A DNA stretch of 64,000 nucleotides from Spizellomyces punctatus DAOM BR117. Taxonomy: Eukaryota > Chytridiomycota > Chytridiomycetes > Spizellomycetales > Spizellomycetaceae. The translations under genes and the position numbers were made by a program. How positions within the stretch are numbered: position 1 is the first letter of the stretch; each line of letters starts with the position of its first letter. The notes beneath the pieces are model-generated. The model did no database searches and was not told the origin of the DNA. It saw nothing but the letters and a program-made list of their open reading frames with translations. The stretch is from contig NW_015971542.1 of NCBI RefSeq assembly GCF_000182565.1, positions 506,976 through 570,975 on the forward strand, in the 5' to 3' direction. Of the stretch, positions 1-13,027 are shown in pieces.

Positions 1-3000
1 GGCGATAAGGACGAAGGGTCGAGCAACGCATTCAGCGATCCCATCTCCGCGAGATTCGGGACGGTATTGTATTTGTATAGCGAGGGAGCGCCCGCGTCAT
101 CATTGGATGACAATGTATAATTGCTGGGATGACTTGGAGGTGGAACGTCTGAGCTTGTGATGGTGTCGAGCGCATTGGGCGACGACTCATTCTCCTGCAT
201 CAGTTCAGCAGTGGGCACCGCTTCATCCATAATTTCCTCCGGTGACGGAATTGGCGTATCAACCTCGGCGGTAACTGAATGCTCACTTGCAGTCACAAAG
301 CTCTCATCCGGCGCTTCTTGCAATTCTTTGAGCTCGGTCTCTGCCGACCGTTCTCCATTCTCATGCTTCGCATCCAACTCGACCCTTTCCCCCGCGATTA
401 CCCTGGACTCGTACGCGGCATTTATAGATTCTTCTACTGTACTCCACCCACGTTCCAAAACTTCTCTCCTTTTGTCACCAAGCATCAATCTTTGTCGCTT
501 CCATTCGAGAAGTTCTTCTTTCTTTTGTATTTCCCTCATCCTCGCTTCATGTTGTTCAATCATCCTTCTTTTCTCCTCTTCTACCAGTCTAAGTCGCTCA
601 TGTTCCTTTTCAACCTCTTGCTCTAGGTGTTTCTCTGCTTCTGCCTTTGCTTGTTCCGCATGAGCGCGTTTGAGTGCATCGCGCTCAGCAAGAAACTCGT
701 CGATTTCGGATTGCAATGCTCGTTTCTTCTGTACTTGTTCTTCCTTCGCCTTACGCATCTGCTCAGCTTTTGCATCCAACAGCCGTACTTGCTTTGAAAA
801 GAATCATTGACGTAAATAAATGGGAACAATGTCAAGATGAAAGGTAATGCATGGCATCTGCCTAACCTGCTTCTTAGTTTCTTCAATCCGTTCTTCAATC
901 CGTCGTGTTTCGCTATGCGCTGCCTCAGCTGTCGCCTTCTCTGCTTCCATGATTGTATTGTTCATTTCATGGATACAAAGGTCAATCGCTCGGCAGAATC
1001 TGTGCGAAAAGCAATGTCAAAAACATGATGGGGTTGCGCATACAAGTGATCATTTAGGACCTGAAAGCCTCATCCTCTTGCCAAATCCATCGCAAGCGTC
1101 CATCCTGCCTGAGTAGTGCACGAAGAGTTTTCCCCTCGTCCTGTAACCTGACCAGCGGGTGATCTCGCTGATACAACCGCAGCAACCTCAAATACTTTCC
1201 CGCGTGTAGTATCTCCTGCGCCAGTGACAGGGGGATGAAGGAGGGCGCTGGCGAAGCCTGGTTCATCTGCCATCCTGCTCGCCAGAACGCCTCACCACCA
1301 CTCTGCTCTGGAATGTCCTTGTATTGGACGAAAAATTCCCCATACGGATCCCAAACATCTGTCATCTGCTCGATCAATCCTCCGAGTGTTTCGAGGCCGT
1401 CATCAGTTCCTGCGGGAAGGCCGAGCCATTGCTCAAACCAGGCAAAGTATGGGCGCGTAGTATGCTGGAGTAGTCCGAGTAGGATTAAGCGCAACAGGTG
1501 ATCCCTCTTCGAGGTGCCCGCGGTCAGAACAGTATCAACTGCGCACGCCGCGTCGTATAGGCGGGAGAGGAGGGTAGCACCACGCGGGATCTGAAAGGTG
1601 CCTTCGGCGTTGTAGGATGGCGACTCCTGTAACAGATCCGATACTGTTATCTTACTATTCTCAATTGCCTGGTGCGCAATGTCAATCCACTTACACTACA
1701 CTGACATATCTCTGTCAGAACCGTTAGCAGATAAAAAGGCTCATTGAGCGCATGGTACAATCGAATTAGCTGCAGATGCTTGCTGTCGTCGCCTAAACTG
1801 TCAGGGACAGCGACCAAGCAGGCTCTAATAAAGGACACGAAAGACGCCAGAGCATGGGCAAAGGCAAGACCAATTTGTCCGTGGCTTGTATGAACCGAGA
1901 ACGAGGTTAAGACACTAATTCACAAACGGAACAATTGTAGTATTTACGTACCTTGTGTCATCTTCAATCATTCGCACTACGTGCTCCAGCCGTATCATAT
2001 TTGTACCAATAGCCAAGAATCGCCTCAAATATCTATGTCGCCATGTTAAAATTTATATCAATGCCACAAGGTGCCATAGGTGACAAACCTCTGAAAGCTT
2101 GTTGCACTGCAGCCAAGTGTACGCAAGCGACCTTCGGCATCTTGGGAAATCCGGAACTCCATCGTTTCTGGTATGTACACGAAACTATCTGACTGAATGC
2201 CAATGATGAGGTTCATGACATCCTTTTTGCACCCATCTGCATTAGTTGGAAGATTCCAGTTTGCGGGAAATGAGACCCTTTCCTACCTTCAATAGTTGTT
2301 CCTGTTCCGCGACAAGGAGGTACTCTTCTCTGTTAAATTCATGGGAAAAATGACTATGATATCATTTGTTAAACGCTCAGTTCTACGATCATCAGAAATT
2401 GTCCTAGCACGTACCTACTTTCTGTAGATCGCGTCAAAGAGCTCAAAACTGGCTTCGCTGACATATGGAGATACCATGTGACGATCGGTCCTTCGCGCAT
2501 CTCGATCTTGGTAATGCGCATCCAGCATCTCCCAACTCCTCAAGGGCGTCTGCGACAACCATAGTCTGCCGTGAGTTACGCGTATCAAGCAATGTTGCCC
2601 GCAATACCAAACTCACTATTAAGGTCTCGTTTTCTCTGCGCAGACTTGTCCAGATGTCATCGTGGTCTTCATATCCACTGTCATAGGATATGCGGGAAAC
2701 TTGCGCGCTTCGTTGATCTGCTTCCTGTTCTCCGCTCCCTTCCATGCCTGACGACAAGGCCGAGATAGCTTGTGGACGGGTACCCAATCGTGGGAGCGCC
2801 ATGTGCACCTCCAAATTCCAGACATTCCTAGGCATATTAACTGTGATTTACTGTTATATCTACCTAGCTGTCGATCATCACAGAGTATGCTATGGTACTT
2901 ACTGGACGGATGAGTCAGGGCGCCAAATATAGTCCGCGTCTTGTTATCATCGTAAGAATCCCCCTTTCGAACTCCTTTCAGGAATAAAGAGCTACCTACG

Positions 3001-3870
3001 CCTTTTCTAAGACCTATTCCCGGGAGCGAATATCACGTATACTCATACCTTCCAAAACATCACGTTCCACAACTATCTCGTCAACGGCAGGTCTTAGTCC
3101 ACTCTCAAAAACTGCTGGTGGGTATACAATATCGTATGGGTGATGACTCCGCAATAGCGATTCCATGGCCGGTGAATCGGTGAGTTGCAGATTGTATCTA
3201 CTAGGCATCAAAAATGCCTTGTCGTTACAGGGATCTGATGTAGCTGATGAGTCATATTGAAGAATGTGGTTATATCGCGACGCCAGGACATCTTTTGCAA
3301 AGCTAAATGCAAGACTGTCAATTGTGTTCCGCGCTTGGAGTTTTGAAGATTCCTTTGCACTGACCTGCTCAAGTTAGGAGAGCCTTTTTGAACATTCCCC
3401 AGGCTCATAATGAGCCATAGGACTGCCAGCTTTTCTTTCCATGGAATAATCTCAGCACTGCTTCCTTTGGCAAGTTCAATTGTATCTCGATTCTTCTCCG
3501 TATCGTCTATATCGAAATTCCCACAATAGAATCCAATTTTTTCTAATAACCCCTCCAGTGCATTTGCCGAGTCAAAATTTCGGTCTTCTCTTAGTTTGTA
3601 CAAGATAGTCGCCACCCGCTCTTGTAGTTTGCCTGTCCACGCTTCGGGTCTAGTGGAGCTGAAGTTGGTATGAATCCGGTCATCGAGGGTATATGTGAAG
3701 AACGTCGTAAGGTATGGGGAAATTTGACGGATAGTCGGGCGTTGGCCGGTGAAAAGAGTATCGGCTGTTGGGACCTTTGACGGAGATGGGTGGAGAATCT
3801 TGGTACATAGATCAGCAAATTCAGGCAGAAAGCTCCGGGGTAGTGGAGCCTCTGTTCCTGTGGCCAGCAT
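1..3870 (-). CDS. Gamma-tubulin complex component, GCP6/GCP5-like (partial, 3' end outside window)
   Basis: Multi-exon minus-strand gene running off the left edge. The N-terminal exon starts at an ATG at 3870 (reading MLATGTEAPLPRSF) and further exons follow down to position 1. The exon at about 1054-1494 has the pattern expected of the GRIP1/Spc97-Spc98 region: WDPYGEFFVQY, then FWRAGWQM, PSFIPLSLAQEILHAGKYLR and LLRLY. Between about 150 and 960 the protein becomes a long charged coiled coil rich in Glu, Arg and Gln, then an acidic Ser/Pro region. A long insert between the two GRIP halves is typical of GCP6. Family role: part of the gamma-tubulin ring complex that nucleates microtubules at the centrosome or basal body. 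Exon borders near 3210 are unclear, because the frame changes there without an obvious intron. GCP5 cannot be excluded since GRIP2 lies outside the window. Confidence 0.75.
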
Positions 3871-4069
3871 CGTCAATACGAGCGTGTTGGTAGCAAAAGC
3901 AAGAGAGAACAATCAGCAATGTTTGGCTTATTTTCGCTGTAAACCATGGCAAGTCATGTCAACAATAAAGACTTCAAAGGAACATGCGCGTTGGATCTTG
4001 GTCGGACACTTGAATGTCCACCCAGTGGCACAGGTCACTGTAAGGTTCTTAACTTTTCGCACCTCCAAA

Positions 4070-4816
4070 ATGTCAAAAAAGCCCCCGCCAACCTCGGCTT
4101 CCCCTGCAAATACTTCCAATTTCCTCGATGTACCCGACATACCTCCCTCGCACAGTATGTATTTTGCCACAGCTCACACCAAAACCAACTGATCTAACAT
4201 GCAAATGTGTTTCAACAGTACCACAGTCCTTTCTCATAGACTCAAACCCCAGCGCAGAGCGTCCACGAACCTTCAAACCACCAGTGCCATCCGCATGTAT
4301 GTAACAACTGAGCTTGTGATCCTCCCGACACGACAAGCAAATGCTCACCCAGGCATGTCTGCAGTGCTTTCAAAAGTAGCAGCATTTCTTCCACAAATTG
4401 ACGCTGCAAACAGTCAACTGCTGCAAACAATACAGCAAGACAGCGAAAAACAGAAGCAAGTCGATATTGAGAATGTTGACGATGATGGACAGTATATACA
4501 AATGGTATGTTTCTTATCGAAATAGCCAACCCATTGGTTGTACCCTTTTGATCTTGACTGTATTTTCATGTAGGATCTTGGAGTTGGAGTATTCGACACC
4601 CATCCACAGACATCAGTCCCGAACGAAAAAGACATTATTATCACCGGACGGCCAACGGTAGATGAAGATGAAAAACCTCTCATCGAGGTCATACAAAGGA
4701 CCGAACAATCGGAAAGCGAGTCGGAATCTGCAGGTTCCGACGACGATGATAACTCGCAAGACGACTCAAATGACGACTCGAATGAAGATTCAGAGTTGGA
4801 GAACGCCAGGGGCTGA
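4070..4816 (+). CDS. NOPCHAP1-like protein (DUF4598; box C/D snoRNP assembly chaperone)
   Basis: Four exons fit with phase: 4070-4154, 4219-4296, 4353-4504 and 4574-4816, giving 185 residues. The core reads VAAFLPQIDAANSQLL, followed after a short charged linker by QYIQM and, across the last intron, DLGVGVFDT. This FLPQ...aaN..L...YIxM.LGxGVF pattern is what I recall of human C12orf45/NOPCHAP1. The C-terminal third is an acidic Ser/Asp/Glu tail. Family role: bridges NOP58 to the R2TP/RUVBL chaperones during box C/D snoRNP assembly in the nucleus. It is divergent from the GCP-like gene with about 200 bases between start codons. Family assignment is from motif memory only. Confidence 0.68.
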
Positions 4817-5180
4817 TGAATCTTTAGACTTGCAAAGTAGCATAGGACCATCACATGTAAAAACGCAACCCGGCCATCGCTATGCGCGGCATGACGATAC
4901 CTGTTGAATGTACATAGCATGATATATATTTCCAACCAATATTCGTACGCTATCAACTGGGAGTGCTTTTGACTGACAATCTAAAAACGAACTCTTGAAC
5001 CTCGCTTATTGCGGACTAAATGATCCGACCCCGTATCTCGTACTTGACTCAAAGACGATTAGCTAAGCCGATGCGCGTCCGAAGTCGATGATCTCCGCCA
5101 AATAGCGTGCATATGCCCTAATCCGATCACCACAAAGTTGACCGCTCTTGTATCAGAACAAGAGCATCTATAAACCGACA
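4817..5180. other. Intergenic, 364 bases
   Basis: Between the NOPCHAP1-like stop and the dynein start. I see no RNA gene, repeat or long open frame; it should hold the dynein gene promoter. Confidence 0.5.
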
Positions 5181-7980
5181 ATGAAGTCCGTGCGCAGGGC
5201 AAAGGTATATTACCCATACCCAAACCAGCGCTTGGCGTCCTGTAGGTTCCTAAACTCTACTTCGCGTTGCAGTTAGCCCCAGAGACACCCCTCGTTGGCC
5301 GCACAGCATCCACGCACTCCCTACGCTCCAATGGACCAGAAGGAGACGCCAACGGAGCAGATGACTGGCTACCGGTATGATTATCATGTGAACCATCTCT
5401 CTTGAGCTGGATATCAGCTGAAGTTGGGTGACCGTGCAGCCAAAGGTCCTTTTGAAACCCCCGGGACAACTACAACTCACCGACACAGAGCTCAATGAGG
5501 AGTTTACACGAATACTGAACGCTAATAACCCTAACGCCCCTCAAAATATTGCGCGATTCAATCATCGTGAAAAAGCGTTCAAAGCCAGCCCCAACGTGGA
5601 TCATCTTGTGGTACATTTTGAGTTTGATGGGTGGGTAGAGTGATGCTAGGCATCTACAAAATAGGAAAAGCGTACTTGAAGAAATGCAGTTAACGCTTGA
5701 TGATTGGCTGCAGTTATCTAAATTACCGGAATGTTGACGAATCATCCGCACCACCTGAACCCAAACCAGAAGAGGCCGTCGGCCAAGAACAACCGACAAC
5801 CGAAACTGCAACAGAGCCACTTCAATCCGCCGATGGAGAGAAAGCCGAGGACGAAAAGAAGTCCAAAGGCCCGCTTCGAAACCAGTTTAATTTCAGCGAG
5901 CGTGCATCGCAGACTATCAACAACCCCTATCGGGTAGGATTACGTTGCCGTTTAAATGAAAATAGTGTCACAGCCTTATGCTTTCTTGCATTTAAGGAAC
6001 GATCAACGAATACTGAGCCTCCACCTCAACGCATCTTTAGCGATACAGTTAACCAATGGTCTATTTATGATGCCTATTTGGAGGACCTGCAACAAAAAGA
6101 AAAGGCCAAAGCAAAGGTATACTCTTCTTCTTCCATTACTGACTGCATTATAAGCCGCCTTACAAATGTGCTTCTCAGGGTGGAGGAGCCAAAGGCCAAA
6201 AAGATGAAGACAAACATATTCTCCCAGCCGAAGCACATACCGAAGATGTTTATTACAAAAATGCGGACCTTCGGAAATCTCTCACCATTGTCGAACGCAT
6301 GGCAAATCAAAATACGTTCGACGATATTGCGCAGGATTACAAGTATTGGGAGGATGCCTCAGATGAGTTAGCTGGTAGCAAAAGTAAGTCCCTTCCAACT
6401 GTGATTTGACCACATTCTTTGTTCATATACCAATCGAACTCTCTTCTTTAAAAAAAGCTGGCACCCTCCTCCCTCTCTGGCGTTTCGTCTGCGAAAAGGA
6501 GAAACGCAAACAAGTCACAGCCCTCTGCTGGAACTCTCGTTTCTCGGATTTCTTTGTAGTCGGATACGGATCGTATGAGTTTTCCAAACAGGGTCCAGGC
6601 ATGATTGGTGGATTCACACTGAAGAATCCGTCCTACCCCGAGTTCCTGTATGTAACCGATACCGGAGTCATGTCCCTTGATTTCCATCCCCAGGTAACGG
6701 AACGAGCTTTGAATATATTTGCTGACGGTTTTAGCCTAACTGTTTCCTTTTTTATTCAGCATCCTTCCATGATTGCTGTGGGTCTTTACGACGGATCCGT
6801 CGCAGTGTATAGCTTGCAAGAGAAAGGCAATGGCCCAATCTTCAAATCATCTCCCAAAGGCGGGAAGCATACCGACCCTGTGTGGCAGGTAAAGAATGCA
6901 ATGAAAATGTTTATAGTCTCTCGGACGAGCCCTTACATACTCTCTTTGGTAGGTATGCTGGCAAAAGGACGATTTAGACGGCAACGCAAACTTCTTTTCC
7001 ATTTCGACAGACGGTCGAGTAACGCAATGGACATTACTCAAGACCGAACTTGCGCACACTGTAAGGATCCGCCCACCAAAGATGCGATATTTTTTCTGTT
7101 CATACTTTTGTGAGCAAATCTCCTTAACATTGTTCGAAATGCAGGACGTCATTAAGCTCCACCTTGAACTGTCTTCGCCCCCGACTGCAACCCAACAACC
7201 CACCACCGACCCACTGCACACAGAAACAACAGATGACCCGCTCTTCAACTTGGCTGGCGGAAGCAGTTTTGACTTCCACAAGAAATTGGATCACCTCTTT
7301 GTCGTCGGAACCGAAGAGGGAAGGATCTTCAAATGTTCAAAAGAGTACAATAATCAATACTTGCTTTCATTTGAGGTATGTTTACCACCGTGAATGCTGC
7401 CAATTGGCGTAGCTGACTCTAGTGCTCTGTTCTGATTGTGAAGGGCCACCAAATGTCTGTATACACAGTCCGGTACAACCATTTCCACCATAATATCTTC
7501 CTGTCTGCGAGTGCCGATTGGACGGTCAAACTTTGGGATCACGATGAAGAGAAGCCCATCATGAGTTTTGACCTCAACAGTAGTGTGGGAGATGTTGCAT
7601 GGGCACCATACTCGTCGACTGTGTTCGCAGCTGCAACGACAGATGGAAAGGTATGTTATTGTGTCCATATAATATTCTGGGTATAAGCGATACTGATTGA
7701 GCCTTAAAATCAAATGAAACGTATAAAGGTTTTTGTTTTCGACCTGAACGAGAACAAATACGAGCCGATTTGTGAACAGCAAGTCGTCAAGAAAGCCAAG
7801 TTAACCCACATTGCGTTCAATCCATTTGAACCTGTTTTACTCGTCGGAGACGACAGAGGTGCTGTTATCAGTCTCAAGCTATCCCCCAACCTCCGAAAAC
7901 GTAGCAAAGACCCCGAAGACGAGCCAACAAAGCTCAAAAACATTTTGTTGGTCGCTATGGGTAAACCCCCAGCGGATTAG
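5181..7980 (+). CDS. DNAI1: Axonemal outer-arm dynein intermediate chain 1 (DNAI1/IC78 type)
   Basis: Twelve exons join in phase to 674 residues: 5181-5204, 5273-5374, 5440-5630, 5714-5933, 5997-6116, 6179-6383, 6458-6693, 6760-6888, 6953-7060, 7145-7375, 7444-7650, 7729-7980. Diagnostic stretches match animal DNAI1: [20 protein letters not shown] near the N terminus, [31 protein letters not shown], then a WD40 propeller with GTLLPLW, SGKHxDPVWQ-like, [31 protein letters not shown] and LKLSPNLRK. Role: cargo-binding intermediate chain that attaches the outer dynein arm to flagellar doublets. Several introns end in AAG rather than CAG/TAG, a habit also seen in PACRG. This is direct evidence that the organism makes a motile flagellum. 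It converges on VPS39 with 86 bases between stop codons. Confidence 0.96.
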
Positions 7981-8066
7981 TTCATAGTATGCAAATAGAT
8001 TCGATGGTGGGAATAAATGCCCCACTGGCCCGTCGATTTACACGTAACGGGGCAAACAACTGTCCT

Positions 8067-11000
8067 TTATTTCTTTACTGCACAGTATGCATGAGTGACA
8101 ACACCATTAGGGAAGCATGTGAATACGCTGTTGGCGATGCGTTTAAGACAAATGGGGCACATTCGATCATCAGTGATACGGATGCGCTTGGTTGAGTAAT
8201 GCGTTAGGCGTTCTTGAAACTAGAATCATGATTGAGTGATCAGGTTGGAAAGGCAGGGCTCCAGATAGCCAAACTATGCTTGAAATCACGTACTTGTAGG
8301 CATTCTGCTTTAAGTAAATTCTTTACGACTTCGTTCATATTCCGCGTACGATGCATGTCATGCAAGCAACGTTGAAAGTATCCGAGCAGAGCCTTCAGTT
8401 GGATCGTTCCCGGGAGCATTGGTAATGCCTAAAGGGTAATTCGGGGGCGTTACTCAACATAACGCTACCTGACGTAAGGACATGTGCATACTACCTTTGT
8501 TGCATCCATACTTGCTCCATAAACTCCCAAGAATGTCATAACGTCGGCTAAAGGATAGTCACCAGCTTGTACCATGTTAAGGTACAGCTGCAAAAGTATG
8601 AGGAATACGTCTTGAGATTCAGGGTCATCCGGGTCATAATGCTTTTCGCAGTAGCTAATGCCCCAAAATGCGTTAATCATTACAGTTCATTCGCCAAAGC
8701 TGTTCTAACTCACGTACACATTTGCCATGTGATAATTTCGAACTTTCTCAATATATATTCGCAAGGCTTCCTCATGTCTCTTGAGTCTACTAAGAACCAT
8801 CGCACGTTCTTCATATAAGGCTGGGCAACCAAGACGGCATAAGGATATATTCCAGCTCCCGGTTGTTCATAGAGTCCAACTTACCATCAGTAGGGAAGCT
8901 AGCAAGTGCCTGTTCCGCGTGGTAATTTTGCGATTCCTCCAAAAACGCCGCCAACTTTCTGCGCAGCGTCCAAAACGACCTCCCGTCTTCGGTGTTATCT
9001 GATTGACATCCACATTAATTGTTTTCATAAGGCAACAGTGTGGGCCATAGAGATTGCTTACCCGCCCCAGATCTCTTGGGTAACATTGGCCCATCATATC
9101 CAGTCTTTGAGGAAAGGTCTCGCTTCAATTTCGAAAGATAGCATGAAATCAGCTGGTCGTGCAGCTCAGCATCATGGTCGTGAAGATCGTGGATAAGGTA
9201 TTCCAAATATCTGATGGCGAAGTCTTCCGATATCGTTTCCAAGAAGCTTACGATGCCCTTTCGGGCTTTTGGGCTGACCTGGTTCAATATACTTGAGTTC
9301 CTCATTCACGGAGGGGTATAAGGAAGATAGCTACCTCATCATAGTGTTCAGTGAAAATCTGAACAGGCATCAATCAGAACCGGTTTATTGAAGTTGACAT
9401 AGCAGCAGACCCTTACCTTGATACCTTCTTCTGAATCTCTCTTCAGAATCCACGCAGCATACTCCAAAATGAGGTCCAGATTATCCTCAAAATTAATTCC
9501 ATGCAAATACGTGACCATCTTTTCAACCTCGGCCGCAGTAGACTCTGGAGAAGATGCTTTCCTAAAGCTTTCAGATGAGAAAGATTTCACCCTATAGCCC
9601 TCGCACCGGCGATTTTACCTCATAAGGAAATCGAGCGCATTGCGATGTAGTCCTTTCCCTCGATAGAGATCTACTAATTCATCATATTTCTACATGACGA
9701 TCCCGTCAAAAGTCGGATCATAAAACAATCAACATTCCATGAGCGTACCTGCCGCTCCAGCAAAAGCTGCTCACTTTCCTCCACGTTGCATGCATTTGGT
9801 ACCCTCAATAGGGAACCTACCAAGGCTTCATTGATACTTAAATACACTTTCAGTAGTGTGGTATCCACCACTTCAGATAGGTACAGTGTGTCGGCTAAAA
9901 CAGGATATTGAGCTTGGAGCGCCGAATCTGGTGGTTCTGCCTGTTTCATGCCAGCGAGGTATTCTTGTTGCTGTCGAAGTTTTGCAAGGACGGCACGTTG
10001 TTCGCTTAGGTAGTTCATCAGGAGGTACATTGCCTTCTTGTCTTGTTCTACTTTAGCATCACGGCTGCTACCAACTTTCAAACAATGAAAATCATTCACC
10101 TGAAGGCGCGGCGGGTTCGGGTGTGCCCCCATCTGGGTCCGGCGGTGACAAGTCGGGGTAAAGGTTGATGACATCTAATGGGGAGGCCTGGAGCTCCTTC
10201 AGTATGGAGAGAGCTTCCTGGTACTTGTGTTCGGTAGTGAAAATGTGGTGAGCGTACATGCCACGAACTCGAATGATGTTCGCAGTCTTTGGAAAATAAG
10301 ATCTCAATAAGCTCAAATGATCAAAGCAATCCATGCAAGAGTATTATGAACCTTGTCTTCCTCTGTGGGAAAGTCCAACTCTTCAATGAGATTTTTAGCT
10401 TCAGCGAACTGACCGGCGGTCACCAACTGTTCAATCTACCAGCAAAGCAGTTGTAAGCCATACAGTACCATGGATTCGAACGGCCCACATTTGCAAAAAC
10501 ACTACCTGGTCTTCAAAGTCCAAAGGAAGAAGGCGCCATACCGAAGCTTGACTCGCCACCAAAATGGATGCGCCAAAAATCATCATATTGGCGTTGGGAA
10601 GGGGAATGGTTTGGACCAGAGTATTCGATTGCGTCCTTCGAACCTCCAAATGACCCGTAAACAAACCAACTAAGTAGGGTGACCACACAGCTGACATGTA
10701 TCTGGTGAGTAACTTTTCACAGACACAAGACCGTTACGGTAATCACATACCAACAGCCTCTGGTCCACTGGACCACTCGACACGAAGATCTTGCGATACT
10801 TGGCCATTATGGTCAAGAGCAAGGGTTGTATCTACATTTTTCCAAAGATCTCTATCAGTATCCGTTGATAGGACAAGTTGGTCGGTATCGCACATACTGT
10901 CTTTTGTAGCAAGTACTCGATCCCCGGAAAAAGGCGTGACTAAAACACTACTCGTTTTGACTGGTGCAAATGATCCCAACGCGGCAGTTAACGACGTCCG

Positions 11001-11805
11001 GAATGAATACAGATCCTTCACGGCACCGGTGGTGACATCGACACAGGAAAGACTTCTCGCGAACCCAATGTAGAGACGTTGCCCAAGCCAAAGCATAGTC
11101 CTCGGGCGATCCGATAAGGTCACTTCCTACAAGAATATAGCCCTGCATTGGTTTGATGGCTTCCTCTCTTTGGACATGGTAAAGTAGCCACCTTGTCCAA
11201 TACAACATCTGATCCATTATACTTGATAAACGATACTTTGCGTTTCGTAGCAAAACAGAATCGAGACTCTAGTTCCGAATTCGCAGAAGTAGGGGATTCG
11301 GACTCTCCAAATTGCGCCGCTACAGGTGCCGCTATGAGCGTTACTCCCTTTGCCTTTTGTATCTGTGTCCGTACGGCTAGAGTTGCAATCTCATAGACCG
11401 TAACAGCGCCATCTAACAATCATTCCTGTCATCAGTATGTGCACATGCTCAGACGCCTTCTAACGAGGTTCTTGTGACGAGGGAACAAACGGTACACACC
11501 AGATAGGACAGCCACGTCTCCCGTCCCAGGAATAAGACACAATTGGTCAATCCCCTTCCGAGATGAGCTCACTCGAGATTCTGACAGTGTTATGGTAAAC
11601 ACTGGGTCCTCTTCAATGCTGTACAGTAATAAAGAGCCATGGTCCGTTCCGACGATAACCTTATTTTCTGTGGACAAGAGTAACGGTGAGCAGGTAAACC
11701 GCCAAGATGTCTACACATGCAAGTTAAAATACCATAAGCTTGTATACAATTTATCTTTAATGGGAGATTCTCCACAATCGGTTGGTTGTGGAATACGTTG
11801 TGCAT
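8067..11805 (-). CDS. VPS39: VPS39/VAM6, HOPS tethering complex subunit
   Basis: Multi-exon minus-strand gene. The N terminus MHNVFHNQPIVENLPLKINC resembles the animal VPS39 start, followed by a CNH/citron-type propeller (KVIVGTDHGSLLLYSI; KAKGVTLI). The middle has the clathrin-heavy-chain-like helical repeats, for example VVDTTLLKVYLSINEALVGS, NVEESEQLLLERQ and a segment near 9015-9305 reading FLETISEDFAIRYLEYLIHD. The last exon encodes ITDDRMCPICLKRIANSVF then FPNGVVTHAYC, the paired-Cys C-terminal zinc-binding domain of VPS39, and stops at 8067-8069. Role: RAB7 effector of HOPS that tethers endosomes and vacuoles before fusion. A RAB5 gene lies elsewhere in the window (32.6 kb), but the two are not clustered. 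Minor exon borders were not resolved. Confidence 0.92.
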
Positions 11806-11833
11806 TGCTCATGCGTCATGTAATGATGTTTTC

Positions 11834-12870
11834 ATGTTCGGTTTGCTGGAAATGGTCAAACGGGCGAAAGCTGCGGGAAAGGTGGGGGACGCGTCTCCAC
11901 GACACACAGACCTCTGGAAATTCACCCACCACATCTCTCCCTACATCATGGCCAGCCGGTCCCAAGACGTTACGACTATGCCCGTAGGCGGTCTGCCACT
12001 CCACATTCTCGGTCTTAGCACCCTTCCTCCGTCTCCAGCGCCTATTCAGGTTGTGTTCTTTGCTCATGGCCGCCTGAATACAGCCGCTGCTTCACTCTCC
12101 ATTTGTCAAGACATTTACTCCTACCTCCCCCCGTCAACGCTGATGGTGACCTTTGACCAAAGAAATCATGGTCACAGAATCATACATTCCCTTGCAAATG
12201 AGTCCTGGCAAAAGGGCAATGATAACCATGCTATTGATATGTGGGCTATTCAGTATGGAACAGCACGGGACGTTTCCTACTTGATGGATGTTCTCCCGGC
12301 ATTCTTGGGTAGGGACGTAGAAGCCTGGGGGATGTGTGGTGTGAGCTTGGGCGGTCATGCAACACTGTTGGCTTTGGCAAATGGTTTGTGCCTGTTTGGC
12401 GTTTGCGTTGCATGAATGTGTCCTGGCTAACGTGGCAGTCGTTCTTGCCAGACTCACGTTTGCAGACGGGCGTTTCCATTATTGGTTGCGGAGATTACCT
12501 TACCCTCATGACACACCGCTCCCAAAAAAGTACTCCACAGATCCCTCTACCTCCCGCTTCAGAGAAATACATCAACGCTCAACTCTTGTCGGCTCTCCAT
12601 GCTCATGACCCAATCCATCGTGCACACGCTTTTCGGGACAAGGCTTTATTACTCTTGAATGGTGGAAGCGACAAGTTGGTTCCAGCTTCTTGTAATGAGA
12701 AATTTATTGGCAAACTGGGTGCCGTCATGGATCCTGAGAGGTTTCAAGTGGTCGTTGAGGATGGGGTGAAACATGCTGTGACAGAGACCATGAAGGAACG
12801 ATGTGGACAATGGCTGGCCAGGTGGATAACCACAGGTGAGAAGGACAATGGAACAAAATCTAGAATATAG
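11834..12870 (+). CDS. Alpha/beta hydrolase fold protein
   Basis: Two exons, 11834-12383 and 12452-12870, with an in-frame alternative ATG at 11786. The fold is clear: VVFFAHGR (oxyanion side), MVTFDQRNHGHR, then the nucleophile elbow GVSLGG, the acid in LLLNGGSDKLVP and the histidine in DGVKHAVTETM. Serine, aspartate and histidine of the triad are all present and correctly spaced, so it is probably active. No signal peptide or membrane segment is seen. Substrate is unknown; the arrangement resembles YqiA/dienelactone-like esterases more than lipases. The start is only about 30 bases from the divergent VPS39 start, so 11786 would overlap VPS39 coding sequence; 11834 is preferred for that reason. 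Confidence 0.85.
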
Positions 12871-13027
12871 CATATAGATGGAATGACTACCGTAGGGTAA
12901 ACCTTGCTAGCAGCTTTCAAAACCCGTGCTATATAACAAGATAGAACCACCCCGCATGGAGCATTTGTGCAATCCAATAGAATGAAATACACACCGCCCA
13001 CAACAAGCGTGCAAACATATCAACCCA

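Noticed and set aside
157-663. Serine-rich plus-strand frame of 168 residues
   Set aside because: It is the antisense shadow of the GCP-like coiled coil; the Glu/Lys/Arg codons of that strand give Ser/Leu-rich mirror frames.
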